From NCBI GenBank assembly GCA_937892135.1, contig CALAUK010000205.1, positions 1 to 17,144 of the forward strand: a stretch of DNA of 17,144 nucleotides, read 5' to 3'. Positions 1 to 8,086 of this stretch are shown here, piece after piece. Both the position numbers and the translations under genes were made by a program. The stretch's first letter is position 1. Each line of letters starts with the position of its first letter. The notes below the pieces were generated by a model. That model ran no database searches. It was not told the origin of the DNA and was given only the letters and a program-made list of their open reading frames with translations. This DNA is from an uncultured Clostridia bacterium (GTDB lineage Bacteria > Bacillota > Clostridia > UBA1381 > UMGS1253).

Positions 1-1292
1 GCCGTAAGTGGTCTTTTGCTTTCGCTAACGAAGCAGATCAGAAATACGTTGTATGTAACGGTGACGAAGGTGACCCGGGTGCATTCATGGACCGTTCAAT
101 TCTTGAAGGTAACCCCTTTGCAGTTTTGGAGGGTATGATGATTGCAGGTTACGCAATCGGTGCAACTGAAGGTTATTTCTATGTTCGTGCTGAGTATCCT
201 ATCGCTGTTGAGCGTTTGAGAAAAGCTATTGAGCAGATGAACGAAATGGGTCTTTTAGGTAAGAACATTTTAGGCTCCGGCTTTGACTTCCAGGCTTATA
301 TAAGACTTGGTGCCGGCGCATTCGTTTGTGGTGAGGAGACTGCACTTCTAAACTCTATCGAGGGTAAGCGTGGTATGCCTCGTCCCCGTCCTCCGTTCCC
401 CGCTGTTAAAGGTTTGTGGGGCAAGCCTACTATCGTTAACAACGTTGAAACACTAGCTTGCGTTCCCTACATTTTGCGTGAGGGTGCAGCAGCTTTTGCT
501 GAGTGCGGAACAGAGCTTTCAAAGGGAACAAAGGTGTTCGCTTTGGGTGGTAAGGTTAATAACGTTGGTCTTGTGGAAATTCCCATGGGTACAACATTAA
601 GAGAGCTTATATATGATATCGGTGGCGGTATTCCCGACGGTAAAGAATTTAAAGCTATTCAGACAGGTGGTCCTTCAGGCGGATGCTTGACTAAGGAAAG
701 CCTTGATGAGCCTATCGACTTTGACAACCTTGTTGCAAAGGGTTCAATGATGGGTTCCGGCGGTGCTATCGTAATGGACGAAGACAACTGTATGGTTGAC
801 GTTGCTAAATTCTATATGGAGTTTATCTGCGACGAGTCCTGCGGTAAGTGTTCACCCTGCCGTGTTGGTACAAAGAGAATCCTTGAGATACTAACAAAGA
901 TTACTGAGGGTAACGGTACAATGAAAGACTTAGAGGAGCTTGAAGAGCTTAGCGAGCACGTTAAGAAAAACTCTTTGTGTGCACTTGGTCAGACAGCTGC
1001 TAACCCCATTATTTCAACTGTTACACACTTCAAGGATGAATATATTGCTCACATAGTTGACAAGAAGTGTCCTGCCGGTGTATGTAAGAATCTTATTTCT
1101 TACACAATCATTCAGGATCAGTGCTTTGGCTGCGGATTGTGTGCTAAGGCTTGTCCTGTTAACTGTATCGAAAGAACAGATTACACAGCTCCCGGTAAGA
1201 AGCTTGCTTCTTTCCAGATTGATTCAAGTAAGTGCGTAAAGTGCGGCGCTTGTGTGTCAACATGTAAGTTTAAGGCTATTGTGCAGAAGTAA
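1..1292 (+). CDS. hydB: NADH-oxidising diaphorase subunit of [FeFe] hydrogenase (NuoF/HydB-like), 5' end missing
   Basis: The gene enters from the left edge: the reading frame is open from base 3, well before the first in-window ATG at 87, so the N-terminal part (in the family, a thioredoxin-like [2Fe-2S] region and the start of the FMN domain) lies outside. The visible part contains the NuoF-type FMN/NADH fold, with GDEGDPGAF near bases 60-88 and the GAGAFVCGEETALLNSIEG segment near 310-363. It continues into the [4Fe-4S] site CGKCSPCRVG with its distal Cys in LCALGQ. Two C-terminal ferredoxin-like [4Fe-4S] motifs follow, CFGCGLCAKACP and CVKCGACVSTC, which are typical of HydB and absent from plain NuoF. 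In the family this subunit passes electrons between NAD(P)H and the hydrogenase subunit, often with ferredoxin bifurcation; it is cytosolic. It lies 15 bases upstream of hydA in the same operon. The NuoE/HydC-like partner is expected just upstream. The family assignment is firm; bifurcation is inferred. Confidence 0.93.
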   Translation, partial: RKWSFAFANEADQKYVVCNGDEGDPGAFMDRSILEGNPFAVLEGMMIAGYAIGATEGYFYVRAEYPIAVERLRKAIEQMNEMGLLGKNILGSGFDFQAYIRLGAGAFVCGEETALLNSIEGKRGMPRPRPPFPAVKGLWGKPTIVNNVETLACVPYILREGAAAFAECGTELSKGTKVFALGGKVNNVGLVEIPMGTTLRELIYDIGGGIPDGKEFKAIQTGGPSGGCLTKESLDEPIDFDNLVAKGSMMGSGGAIVMDEDNCMVDVAKFYMEFICDESCGKCSPCRVGTKRILEILTKITEGNGTMKDLEELEELSEHVKKNSLCALGQTAANPIISTVTHFKDEYIAHIVDKKCPAGVCKNLISYTIIQDQCFGCGLCAKACPVNCIERTDYTAPGKKLASFQIDSSKCVKCGACVSTCKFKAIVQK

Positions 1293-1307
1293 TAGGAGGA
1301 TAATCAG

Positions 1308-3074
1308 ATGAATAAAGTTAATATTAAAATTGAAGGTGTCTCCTATCAGGTGGATGAAGGCTTAACTATACTTGAAGCTGCTAAAAAATGCGGCTACGAG
1401 ATTCCTTCTCTATGTGCATTTAATCATGGCGAATGTTCTAACGGCTCCTGCCGTGTGTGTCTTGTAGAGGTTAAGGGTGCAAGAGGTCTTGTTGCTTCCT
1501 GTGTTTACCCTGTTAATGAGGGTATGGAAATTTTCATTTCTACTCCCGCAGCTTCTGAAGCGCGCCGTGCATCAGTTGAGCTTTTACTTTCAAATCATAA
1601 TCAGAATTGTCAGCAGTGTGACAAAAACGGTCAGTGCGAGCTTTTGCATGTTGCTTATATAACAGGCGCTCGTGAGGGTCGTTATCAGGGTTCAAAAACT
1701 CCCGTAACAGTAGATGAGTTAACTCCTTCTATTGTTCGTGATACTTCAAAATGTATCCTTTGCGGACGTTGTGTAGCAAGATGTGAAAATGCTCACGGCT
1801 TAGGAATCTTAGGATTTGAAAACCGTGGCTTCAGAACTATCGTTGCTCCCGCAGAAAACCGTTCTATGGCTAATTCTCCCTGTATCCTTTGCGGTCAGTG
1901 CGTAAGCGTTTGTCCCACAGGTGCACTTATGGAGAAATCTGAAATTTCTTTAATCGATGCTGCTAAGAAAGCAGGCAAGCACCTTGTTGTTCAGACAGCT
2001 CCCGCTGTTCGTGCAGCTTTGGGCGAAGAGTTCGGTATGCCGGTTGGAACAGCTGTAACAGGCAAGATGGTTGCTGCATTAAAGAGACTTGGCTTTGATA
2101 AGGTTTACGACACAAACTTTGCTGCAGACCTTACAATTATGGAAGAGGGAACAGAGCTTCTTTCCAGAATCAAGAATGGCGGCACTCTTCCGATGATAAC
2201 ATCATGTTCACCCGGTTGGGTTAACTATGCTGAGTATAACTATGGTGACCTTTTACCTCACCTTTCCAGCTGTAAGTCTCCTCATCAGATGCAGGGCGCT
2301 ATCATTAAGTCTTACTATGCAGAGAAAAACGGCATAGACCCCAAAGATATCTTTGTTGTTTCTATTATGCCCTGTACTGCAAAGAAAGATGAAAAAGAGC
2401 GTGCGCAGATGGCAAAAGACGGCATCAAGGATGTTGATGCAGTGCTAACAACACGCGAGCTTGCTCGTATGATCAAGCGTGCAGGTATGTTGTTTGATCG
2501 TCTTCCTGATGAAGAGTTTGACCAGGATTTGATGGGCGAGTACACAGGCGCAGGCGTTATCTTCGGTGTAACAGGCGGCGTTATGGAGGCTGCTCTTCGT
2601 ACAGTATACTTCGTTTTGACAGGCAAAGAGCACGAGGCTATCAAGTTTGAGGCTGTTCGTGGCTTTGACGGTATCCGTGAGGCTTCAATTGATATTAACG
2701 GAACAGTTGTTAATGTTGCTATCGCACACGGTATGAAGAATGCAAAGGTATTGCTTGATGATATCCGCGCAGGTAAGTCTAAGTATCACTTTATCGAGAT
2801 TATGGGTTGTCCCGGCGGTTGTATCGCAGGTGGCGGTCAGCCTATCGTTCGTTCATGCTTTATGCCTAACGAAGATGACGATATTTTAGACACATACAAA
2901 GAGAAGAGAGCTAAGGCTCTATACAGCGAAGACGAAAGACAGGTTCTTCGTCAGTCTCACAACAATCCTCAGATTAAGGCTTTGTATGATGAGTTCTTAG
3001 GCGAGCCTAACTCACATAAGGCTCACGAGCTATTGCATACAACATACAATGCAAGAGAAGGATTTAACGATTAA
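1308..3074 (+). CDS. hydA: [FeFe] hydrogenase catalytic subunit HydA
   Basis: A 588-residue protein that reduces protons to H2 or the reverse. It has an N-terminal [2Fe-2S] domain (Cys36, 48, 51, 65), then a His-Cys [4Fe-4S] site (His97, Cys101, 104, 110). Two ferredoxin clusters follow (Cys149/152/155/159 and Cys192/195/198/202). The H-cluster domain comes next, with L1 TSCSPGW (298-304), L2 MPCTAKKDE (354-362) and L3 EIMGCPGGCIAGGGQP (497-512). A fused small-subunit-like tail (about 525-580) ends in HELLHTTY. This is the layout of the large NADH-linked HydA proteins. The start is fixed by AGGAGG at 1294-1299, eight bases before ATG. One oddity is that the L1 motif has Ser301 where TSCCP enzymes have the second Cys. 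The gene lies directly downstream of hydB, and a terminator follows 12 bases after the stop. Function is certain at family level; partner complex (trimeric or tetrameric) is inferred. Confidence 0.96.
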   Translation: MNKVNIKIEGVSYQVDEGLTILEAAKKCGYEIPSLCAFNHGECSNGSCRVCLVEVKGARGLVASCVYPVNEGMEIFISTPAASEARRASVELLLSNHNQNCQQCDKNGQCELLHVAYITGAREGRYQGSKTPVTVDELTPSIVRDTSKCILCGRCVARCENAHGLGILGFENRGFRTIVAPAENRSMANSPCILCGQCVSVCPTGALMEKSEISLIDAAKKAGKHLVVQTAPAVRAALGEEFGMPVGTAVTGKMVAALKRLGFDKVYDTNFAADLTIMEEGTELLSRIKNGGTLPMITSCSPGWVNYAEYNYGDLLPHLSSCKSPHQMQGAIIKSYYAEKNGIDPKDIFVVSIMPCTAKKDEKERAQMAKDGIKDVDAVLTTRELARMIKRAGMLFDRLPDEEFDQDLMGEYTGAGVIFGVTGGVMEAALRTVYFVLTGKEHEAIKFEAVRGFDGIREASIDINGTVVNVAIAHGMKNAKVLLDDIRAGKSKYHFIEIMGCPGGCIAGGGQPIVRSCFMPNEDDDILDTYKEKRAKALYSEDERQVLRQSHNNPQIKALYDEFLGEPNSHKAHELLHTTYNAREGFND

Positions 3075-3086
3075 TTTTAATTAAAC

Positions 3087-3126
3087 AAAAGGCTAAACGG
3101 ATTTCCGTTTAGCCTTTTTTGTTTTA
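3087..3126 (+). terminator. Rho-independent terminator of hydBA
   Basis: A 14-bp perfect stem (AAAAGGCTAAACGG, 3087-3100, pairing with 3105-3118) closes a 4-base loop and runs into a T-rich tract. It begins 12 bases after the hydA stop, so it should separate hydBA from the next operon. Confidence 0.93.
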
Positions 3127-3140
3127 GTTATCTATTGCAA

Positions 3141-3169
3141 TTGACTTATAAGTGTGTTATACTTATATT
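3141..3169 (+). promoter_or_regulatory. Promoter of the TIM-barrel/YitT/c-di-GMP operon
   Basis: TTGACT at 3141-3146 and TATATT at 3164-3169 are separated by 17 bases, a good sigma-A type match. Transcription would begin near 3176, leaving a leader of about 25 bases before the GTG start at 3203. No comparable promoter is seen in the short gaps of the five genes downstream. Confidence 0.72.
3147..3167. promoter_or_regulatory. Possible operator: 7-bp inverted repeat inside the promoter
   Basis: TATAAGT (3147-3153) and ACTTATA (3161-3167) form a perfect inverted repeat around a 7-base spacer, filling the gap between -35 and -10 and overlapping the -10 box. A dimeric repressor bound here would block RNA polymerase. 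No regulator gene is in the window, and AT-rich DNA produces such dyads by chance, so this is only a candidate. Confidence 0.35.
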
Positions 3170-3202
3170 GAGATGTAATAAAATTCAGAAGGAGAGAGTA
3201 TT

Positions 3203-4045
3203 GTGATAAACGGACTTGCAATATGGCACTATCCGCACAGAACACTTCTTGAGAACATAAATTTCTTTGCAGAGCAGGGATTTAAAAGCGTGAGCGCTTT
3301 GGGAACCCATTTTTACAGTGCATGCCAGGATAATAAAACTTCTTGCAAAATGGCTTCTCTTGTGAAAGAAAAAAACATTCTTCTTACAGTGCACGCAAAA
3401 ATGCCTTCTACACATAGTGAAGATGATGTTAAAGAATTTGAAAATTTTATTGATTGCATTGCAGATTGGCAGAAAAAATATGGTTTGCTCGCTGTTTTGT
3501 CGTTTGATGTTCCGCAGCATATAAGAGATAATGTTATGCCTTATATCGAGTATGTTTTAAAATACGAGGAATTTAAAAAGGTTGCCGTTGAAGATTTTGG
3601 TTTAACAAAGGAAGAAAAAGAGCAGATAGAACATTTAAAAGAAAACAAAAGATTCGGATTTTTGGTCGATATAGGCCATATGTACATAAGAATGAGAGGA
3701 AAAAACACTCGCGGGGTTACTATTTTTGAAAATCAGGAGTCTGAATGTAAGCAGACTGATAATCCCGGATATGATGATTTTTTGCGGGCGATTGAAACAA
3801 AGGGATTTCCGATTTTTGAAATTCATTTGCATAATAATGACGGGATAGATGACCTTCATTATTTCTTTGATGACGGAACACTTGATATTGGTATGATTTC
3901 AGATGTGCTCAAAGATTTGAAATATGAAGAGATTCTTACAATAGAAAGCGCACCGGGTTTTAAATTTGAATGCAGATATCCGGAGTCTGATGAAAGAATA
4001 TTAAAAACATTTGAGTATTGGAAAAATGTTTCAAGTTTAGGATAA
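3203..4045 (+). CDS. Sugar phosphate isomerase/epimerase-like TIM-barrel protein
   Basis: A 280-residue cytosolic protein resembling the xylose-isomerase-like TIM-barrel (AP endonuclease 2) superfamily, whose members isomerise or epimerise sugars or act as endonuclease IV. Putative divalent-metal ligands fall at the expected strand ends: Glu in VAVEDFG (about 129), Asp/His in VDIGHMY (about 156-159), His in EIHLHNND (about 208-210) and Glu in TIESAPG (about 247). The start is GTG at 3203, supported by AAGGAGAG at 3189-3196 with good spacing. It is the first gene of a probable five-gene operon, 22 bases ahead of a YitT gene. The substrate cannot be told from sequence. Linkage to c-di-GMP genes may be only co-transcription. 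Confidence 0.72.
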   Translation: MINGLAIWHYPHRTLLENINFFAEQGFKSVSALGTHFYSACQDNKTSCKMASLVKEKNILLTVHAKMPSTHSEDDVKEFENFIDCIADWQKKYGLLAVLSFDVPQHIRDNVMPYIEYVLKYEEFKKVAVEDFGLTKEEKEQIEHLKENKRFGFLVDIGHMYIRMRGKNTRGVTIFENQESECKQTDNPGYDDFLRAIETKGFPIFEIHLHNNDGIDDLHYFFDDGTLDIGMISDVLKDLKYEEILTIESAPGFKFECRYPESDERILKTFEYWKNVSSLG

Positions 4046-4067
4046 TTAAATAAGAGGGTAATATAAA

Positions 4068-4904
4068 ATGAAAAAAAGGACTTCTGTTTTATTTACTTTG
4101 CTCGGTACTATGATAACCGGTTTTGCGATAGGTTCGTTTTTAACGCCTAACAAGGTTGTCGGCGGAGGGGCATCGGGCATATCGACTATTTTGTATCATA
4201 CCTTTGGTATACAGCCCGGATTAAGCTTTTTTGTTATAAATATATTGTTTTTGCTTGTTGGCTTAAGGGTTTTGGGAAAAAGCTTTATTTTAAAAACCTT
4301 GATAGGAATTTCACTTTTGTCTGTTTTTACAGAGATTTTCAACAATTTCCCGATAGTGACGGAAAATCTTATATTAACTACGGTTTTTGGCGGAGCACTT
4401 TATGGAATAGGAATTGGAATGAGCTTTGCTGCAGGCGCATCAACTGGCGGAACAGATATTATAGGAAGAATTATTCAGATGAAATTTTCCCATGTCCCGA
4501 TAGGAAAGATGCTTTTGTTTATTGACGGAATAATTATTCTTATATCTCTTATAATTTTTAAAAACATAGAGCTTACGCTTTTCGGTATACTTACACTTTT
4601 GATTTCCAGCTACTCTATTGATTTTATAATAAGCAAGCTAAATGTTTCAAGAATTGCATTTGTTATAACCGATAAGGGAGAGGAAATATCAAAAATGCTT
4701 GTTTCAACATCGCCGAGAGGGGTTACTTTAATTGATGTTCGCGGCATGTATACAGAAACAAAAAAACAAATGCTTTTCTGTGCACTTAAAGAAAGCGAAA
4801 GCGAGGCATTTCAAAAGAAAATTCTTTCGCTTGATGAAAACTCATTTATTGTTTTTTCAGAGTCTCAGAGAATTAAGGGTAATGGATTTTATCTTTATAA
4901 ATAA
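4068..4904 (+). CDS. YitT family membrane protein (DUF2179 C-terminal domain)
   Basis: A 278-residue integral membrane protein with about six hydrophobic segments in residues 5-190, followed by a soluble DUF2179-like domain (about 195-278). Family hallmarks are FLTPNKVVGGGASGIS after the first segment and AAGASTGGTDIIGR near residue 125. The C-terminal domain carries GVTLIDVRGMYT and KKQMLFCAL, typical of the family's ligand-binding-like tail. The transported or sensed molecule is not established for this family. ATG is preceded by AGAGGG at 4053-4058. The gene sits between the TIM-barrel gene and the diguanylate cyclase gene with short gaps (22 and 35 bases), so co-transcription is likely. 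A second, clearly different YitT gene lies at 14719-15594. Confidence 0.88.
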   Translation: MKKRTSVLFTLLGTMITGFAIGSFLTPNKVVGGGASGISTILYHTFGIQPGLSFFVINILFLLVGLRVLGKSFILKTLIGISLLSVFTEIFNNFPIVTENLILTTVFGGALYGIGIGMSFAAGASTGGTDIIGRIIQMKFSHVPIGKMLLFIDGIIILISLIIFKNIELTLFGILTLLISSYSIDFIISKLNVSRIAFVITDKGEEISKMLVSTSPRGVTLIDVRGMYTETKKQMLFCALKESESEAFQKKILSLDENSFIVFSESQRIKGNGFYLYK

Positions 4905-4939
4905 GTAAAAACTATTTGATATAAAAAAGAGGGGTTATT

Positions 4940-7240
4940 ATGCCAATAAAATACGAAAGAAAAAAGTATAAGCAGAATACTATTTTCTACACTGTTATCA
5001 CAGTTCTTTTGTTGTGCACTATTTTTATTACAGTTGCAGGTTATTTTTACAATAAAGCCGACAAAGAAGCTTATGAAAATCTTCATGTGCAGACTAAGCA
5101 GATAAAAGATGACCTGACCTTGCAATTGAAATCTGACAGAGAAAACCTTGCTACAATGGCAAACTTTGCGTCGAAGCTTTATAAGGACGGCGAAAGCTAT
5201 GACCTTTTGTTTTCTTCGTTTGAGGCAATAGGCCTTATTGATAACATAGGTATTCTTTCTCCCGATAATGTGTTTTCAACCAAGGCGGGCTCGATGGATT
5301 TAACCGGTTTGATTTCTTTTGAAGAGGAAAAAGAAAGAGGCGAATATATAAGCGGCAGAATAAAAGACCTCACGAAAAAGGGAATTGAAATAGTAAGAAC
5401 TGCTGTTCCTGTTGTAGCAGACGGGGAAGTTGTTGGTATTTTATATGGTGTGATAAAGCCTGAGAAGCTTAGCAAAAAATATGCCACGATGGCAGATGAG
5501 CTTGATGCTCAGTTGTTTTTGTATGACAAGGAAACGGGAAACTATATTGTAGACCCGAATCACGAACACCCGAAAAACGTGGCTGAATTAAAAAACCGTG
5601 AGTACAGAGAGGGCTTTTCTTATGAAGAGCTGATAAGCACAGAAAAAGGCTACTCTTCATTTAAATCAGCTTTTACGGGAGAAATTCTTTATATTCACTA
5701 TTCTCCGATTGAAGTTGCTGACTGGACAATTATGCTTGCCAGAGCTGAGTCTAAGGTGTTTGCAGAGACTCATCTGATAACAAGAATTCTTTTCGGCTCC
5801 TTTGCGGCAATAGTTTTGATTGTTGGTGCATATTTATTAATTCTTTTAGGAAACGAAAAAAGAAGAAGAGATATTATGGCGGCTTCTTCAAACATACGAA
5901 AGATTCTCTTAAACTTTAACAAGCAGCAGGATAGCGTTATGATGGCACTAAGAAACATAATGGCTTTTTCTAAGGCGCGCTCTTCTATGTTTGTTGATGC
6001 AGATGGAGAGGAATACGCCTGTATTTTGCCTGACTATGAAGAAAAAATGCTTGTGGGCGAAGAAAGAAAATATTTTATTTCAAATCTTTTCTCTTATGCG
6101 GGTGAGCTTCACAGTATAAACAAGTCATCTTTAAGCATAATGCTGATAGAACCTAATGTGCATATGCAGAAGACAAACCGGGAGTTTTACCGCTTTTTAA
6201 AAGAGCATAAGTTTGGTTCTGTATTGATTGCAACTGTCATAGATAATAATAATCATATAAGCATTATAGGAGTTGTTAATCCTAAGAGAAGGCGCGTAAC
6301 AAAGGCGCTTCTGGCAGATGTTTCGGTGTGTTTTTCTATTGCGATTTATAATAAAAAGCACCTTAATAAAACTGAAACTGCGGCAACAACTGATTCGCTT
6401 ACAGGTGCATTTAACCGCGTTATGTTTAAAAGAGATATAATTGCATTAGATGAGAAGAAGCCTGAGATGTTTTCTTGTATTTATGTTGATGTTAATGAGC
6501 TTCACCTTCACAATAATAAACATGGCCATGCGGCGGGAGATGAAATGCTTATATATATCGCAAACACATTAAAAGAAGTATTCTACGGCCATAAAATATA
6601 CAGAATGGGCGGAGATGAGTTTTTGGTGTTTACAGAGAATGTTCCGCCTGAAGAGGTTAAGGTTTGCACGAAATCTCTTATGGAACAGTTGAAGCCGAAG
6701 AATTATCATGTTGCCATAGGAGTTTCATACAGAAATCAGCTTACAAATACTGATGAGATGTTGCGTGAGGCTGAAATAAGAATGTATGAGGCTAAGGCAG
6801 ATTATTATCAGAACAAAGAAAATTCCAGCACGGCAAGCGACACGGAAAGAGGATATGTTCAGGTTAATACGGGAATTCTTGAAATTGATACGCTTTTGTC
6901 TGTTATGAATGAGCATTACAATGGAATATACAAGGTGTCTTTAAATAATGATGTTGCTCATAGAATTCTTATGCCGTCATATTTGGGATATAATGAAATC
7001 GAGGAGAATTTTACAAGACTTCTGATGAAATATATGGACGATATGGTTTCGCCTGATTTTCACAGAGCTCTTACCAATTTCTTTAATTACGACTCATTAA
7101 GAAGACAGCTTTTAGAAGGAAAAACCCCAAGAATTACATATAAAAAGATAAATGGCGAAGCGGTTGTGCTGACAGTTTACAGTCTTAACGATACAAAAGA
7201 TAATGTTGACGACACGCTTTGGGTTTTTGCAAAAGATTAA
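4940..7240 (+). CDS. Membrane-bound diguanylate cyclase with extracellular sensor region (GGDEF)
   Basis: A 766-residue protein expected to make cyclic di-GMP from GTP. In order it has transmembrane helix 1 (about 14-36), an extracytoplasmic sensor of about 240 residues resembling a Cache/PAS-type domain, transmembrane helix 2 (about 282-304), a GAF-like cytosolic region (about 315-470) and a GGDEF domain (about 482-622). A further 125-residue PAS-like tail (about 640-766) follows. The active-site loop is an intact GGDEF at 557-561, with the metal Asp in YVDVNE and the GHAAGDEML segment also present. The inhibitory RxxD site five residues before GGDEF is absent (FYGH there), so product feedback through that site is unlikely. 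ATG is preceded by GAGGGG at 4929-4934. It is followed 60 bases later by a stand-alone EAL gene, giving a synthesis/degradation pair. The GGDEF assignment is firm; sensor and tail assignments are tentative. Confidence 0.9.
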   Translation: MPIKYERKKYKQNTIFYTVITVLLLCTIFITVAGYFYNKADKEAYENLHVQTKQIKDDLTLQLKSDRENLATMANFASKLYKDGESYDLLFSSFEAIGLIDNIGILSPDNVFSTKAGSMDLTGLISFEEEKERGEYISGRIKDLTKKGIEIVRTAVPVVADGEVVGILYGVIKPEKLSKKYATMADELDAQLFLYDKETGNYIVDPNHEHPKNVAELKNREYREGFSYEELISTEKGYSSFKSAFTGEILYIHYSPIEVADWTIMLARAESKVFAETHLITRILFGSFAAIVLIVGAYLLILLGNEKRRRDIMAASSNIRKILLNFNKQQDSVMMALRNIMAFSKARSSMFVDADGEEYACILPDYEEKMLVGEERKYFISNLFSYAGELHSINKSSLSIMLIEPNVHMQKTNREFYRFLKEHKFGSVLIATVIDNNNHISIIGVVNPKRRRVTKALLADVSVCFSIAIYNKKHLNKTETAATTDSLTGAFNRVMFKRDIIALDEKKPEMFSCIYVDVNELHLHNNKHGHAAGDEMLIYIANTLKEVFYGHKIYRMGGDEFLVFTENVPPEEVKVCTKSLMEQLKPKNYHVAIGVSYRNQLTNTDEMLREAEIRMYEAKADYYQNKENSSTASDTERGYVQVNTGILEIDTLLSVMNEHYNGIYKVSLNNDVAHRILMPSYLGYNEIEENFTRLLMKYMDDMVSPDFHRALTNFFNYDSLRRQLLEGKTPRITYKKINGEAVVLTVYSLNDTKDNVDDTLWVFAKD

Positions 7241-7300
7241 AAAAATACTAAAGAAAAGAAGTGACCTTTGGAAAAATTTGATTGAGGAGTTGTAGATTTT

Positions 7301-8086
7301 ATGGCAAATCCTGTTAGAACAACGGAGAGCATTTTAGAGGCTCTTGCAAAAAGAGAGTTTAAGATGTATCTTCAGTTTATAGTAAATAATAAAACAAAAA
7401 AGATTGCCTCTGCCGAGGCTTTGTCGCGCTGGGTGGCAGACGAGGGTGTTATTTCCCCTATGGAGTATATTGAAACTATGGAGACTGAGGGACTTATATC
7501 AAGGCACGATTTTTATATGTTCTCCCTTGTGTGTGCTCAGCTTGAAAAATGGAAAAATACTCCCTACAGTGACATTGTTCTGTCCTGTAATTTCACGAGA
7601 ATAACACTTTCCGAGGAAGATTTTATTGATAATCTTTTAGAGATTGCAGGTCAGTATGATTTTGACAGAAGAAAGCTTGCTATTGAAATCACCGAAGACG
7701 CCATTGAAAAGAATATGGAAACGGCAATGATAAATATGAGAAGATGCAAGGAGCTTGAGTTTCTGGTTTATTTAGACGACCTTGGAAGCGGCTACACATC
7801 TCTTTTAAATCTTTGCGATTATCCTATTGATGTTGTTAAGATTGACCGCGATATTCTTTTAAAGACGAACACGAAGCGAGGCAAGGACTTATTTTCAGGA
7901 ATTGTTGCGCTTTCGCACAGCCTTGGAATAAGGACTATTGTTGAAGGAGTTGAAACGGAAGAGCATAACGATTTAGTGAGCTTAACTGACTGTGATTTTG
8001 TGCAAGGATGGTACTATTCAAAGCCACTTCCTGCAGAGGAAAGCGAAACATTTATGGAAAAATTTGATTTGGAGGGAAAAAGGTAA
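7301..8086 (+). CDS. Cyclic-di-GMP phosphodiesterase, stand-alone EAL domain
   Basis: A 261-residue protein that is almost entirely an EAL domain, which hydrolyses c-di-GMP to pGpG using two divalent metals. The catalytic set appears complete: EALSR (Glu39), Asn97 in SCNFT, Glu129 in IEITE, the paired Asp159-Asp160 of the DDLGSGYTSL loop, Lys180 in VVKIDRD, Glu215 in VEGVET and Gln235 in VQGWYY. There is no transmembrane segment, signal peptide or sensor domain, so it should be a soluble enzyme. The start ATG follows GAGGAG at 7284-7289. It lies just behind the diguanylate cyclase gene and its stop overlaps the next start (TAATG). Activity is strongly predicted; the pairing with the upstream cyclase is an inference from position. 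Confidence 0.93.
   Translation: MANPVRTTESILEALAKREFKMYLQFIVNNKTKKIASAEALSRWVADEGVISPMEYIETMETEGLISRHDFYMFSLVCAQLEKWKNTPYSDIVLSCNFTRITLSEEDFIDNLLEIAGQYDFDRRKLAIEITEDAIEKNMETAMINMRRCKELEFLVYLDDLGSGYTSLLNLCDYPIDVVKIDRDILLKTNTKRGKDLFSGIVALSHSLGIRTIVEGVETEEHNDLVSLTDCDFVQGWYYSKPLPAEESETFMEKFDLEGKR

Noticed and set aside
1057..1239. Small open frame on the + strand inside hydB
   Set aside because: It lies within the two ferredoxin motifs of hydB in another frame, has no ribosome site and no recognisable protein features.
2315..2644. Antisense open frames across hydA (109 and 62 codons)
   Set aside because: They are shadows of the strongly biased hydA codons. The opposite strand encodes intact L2 motif and neighbouring hydrogenase sequence.
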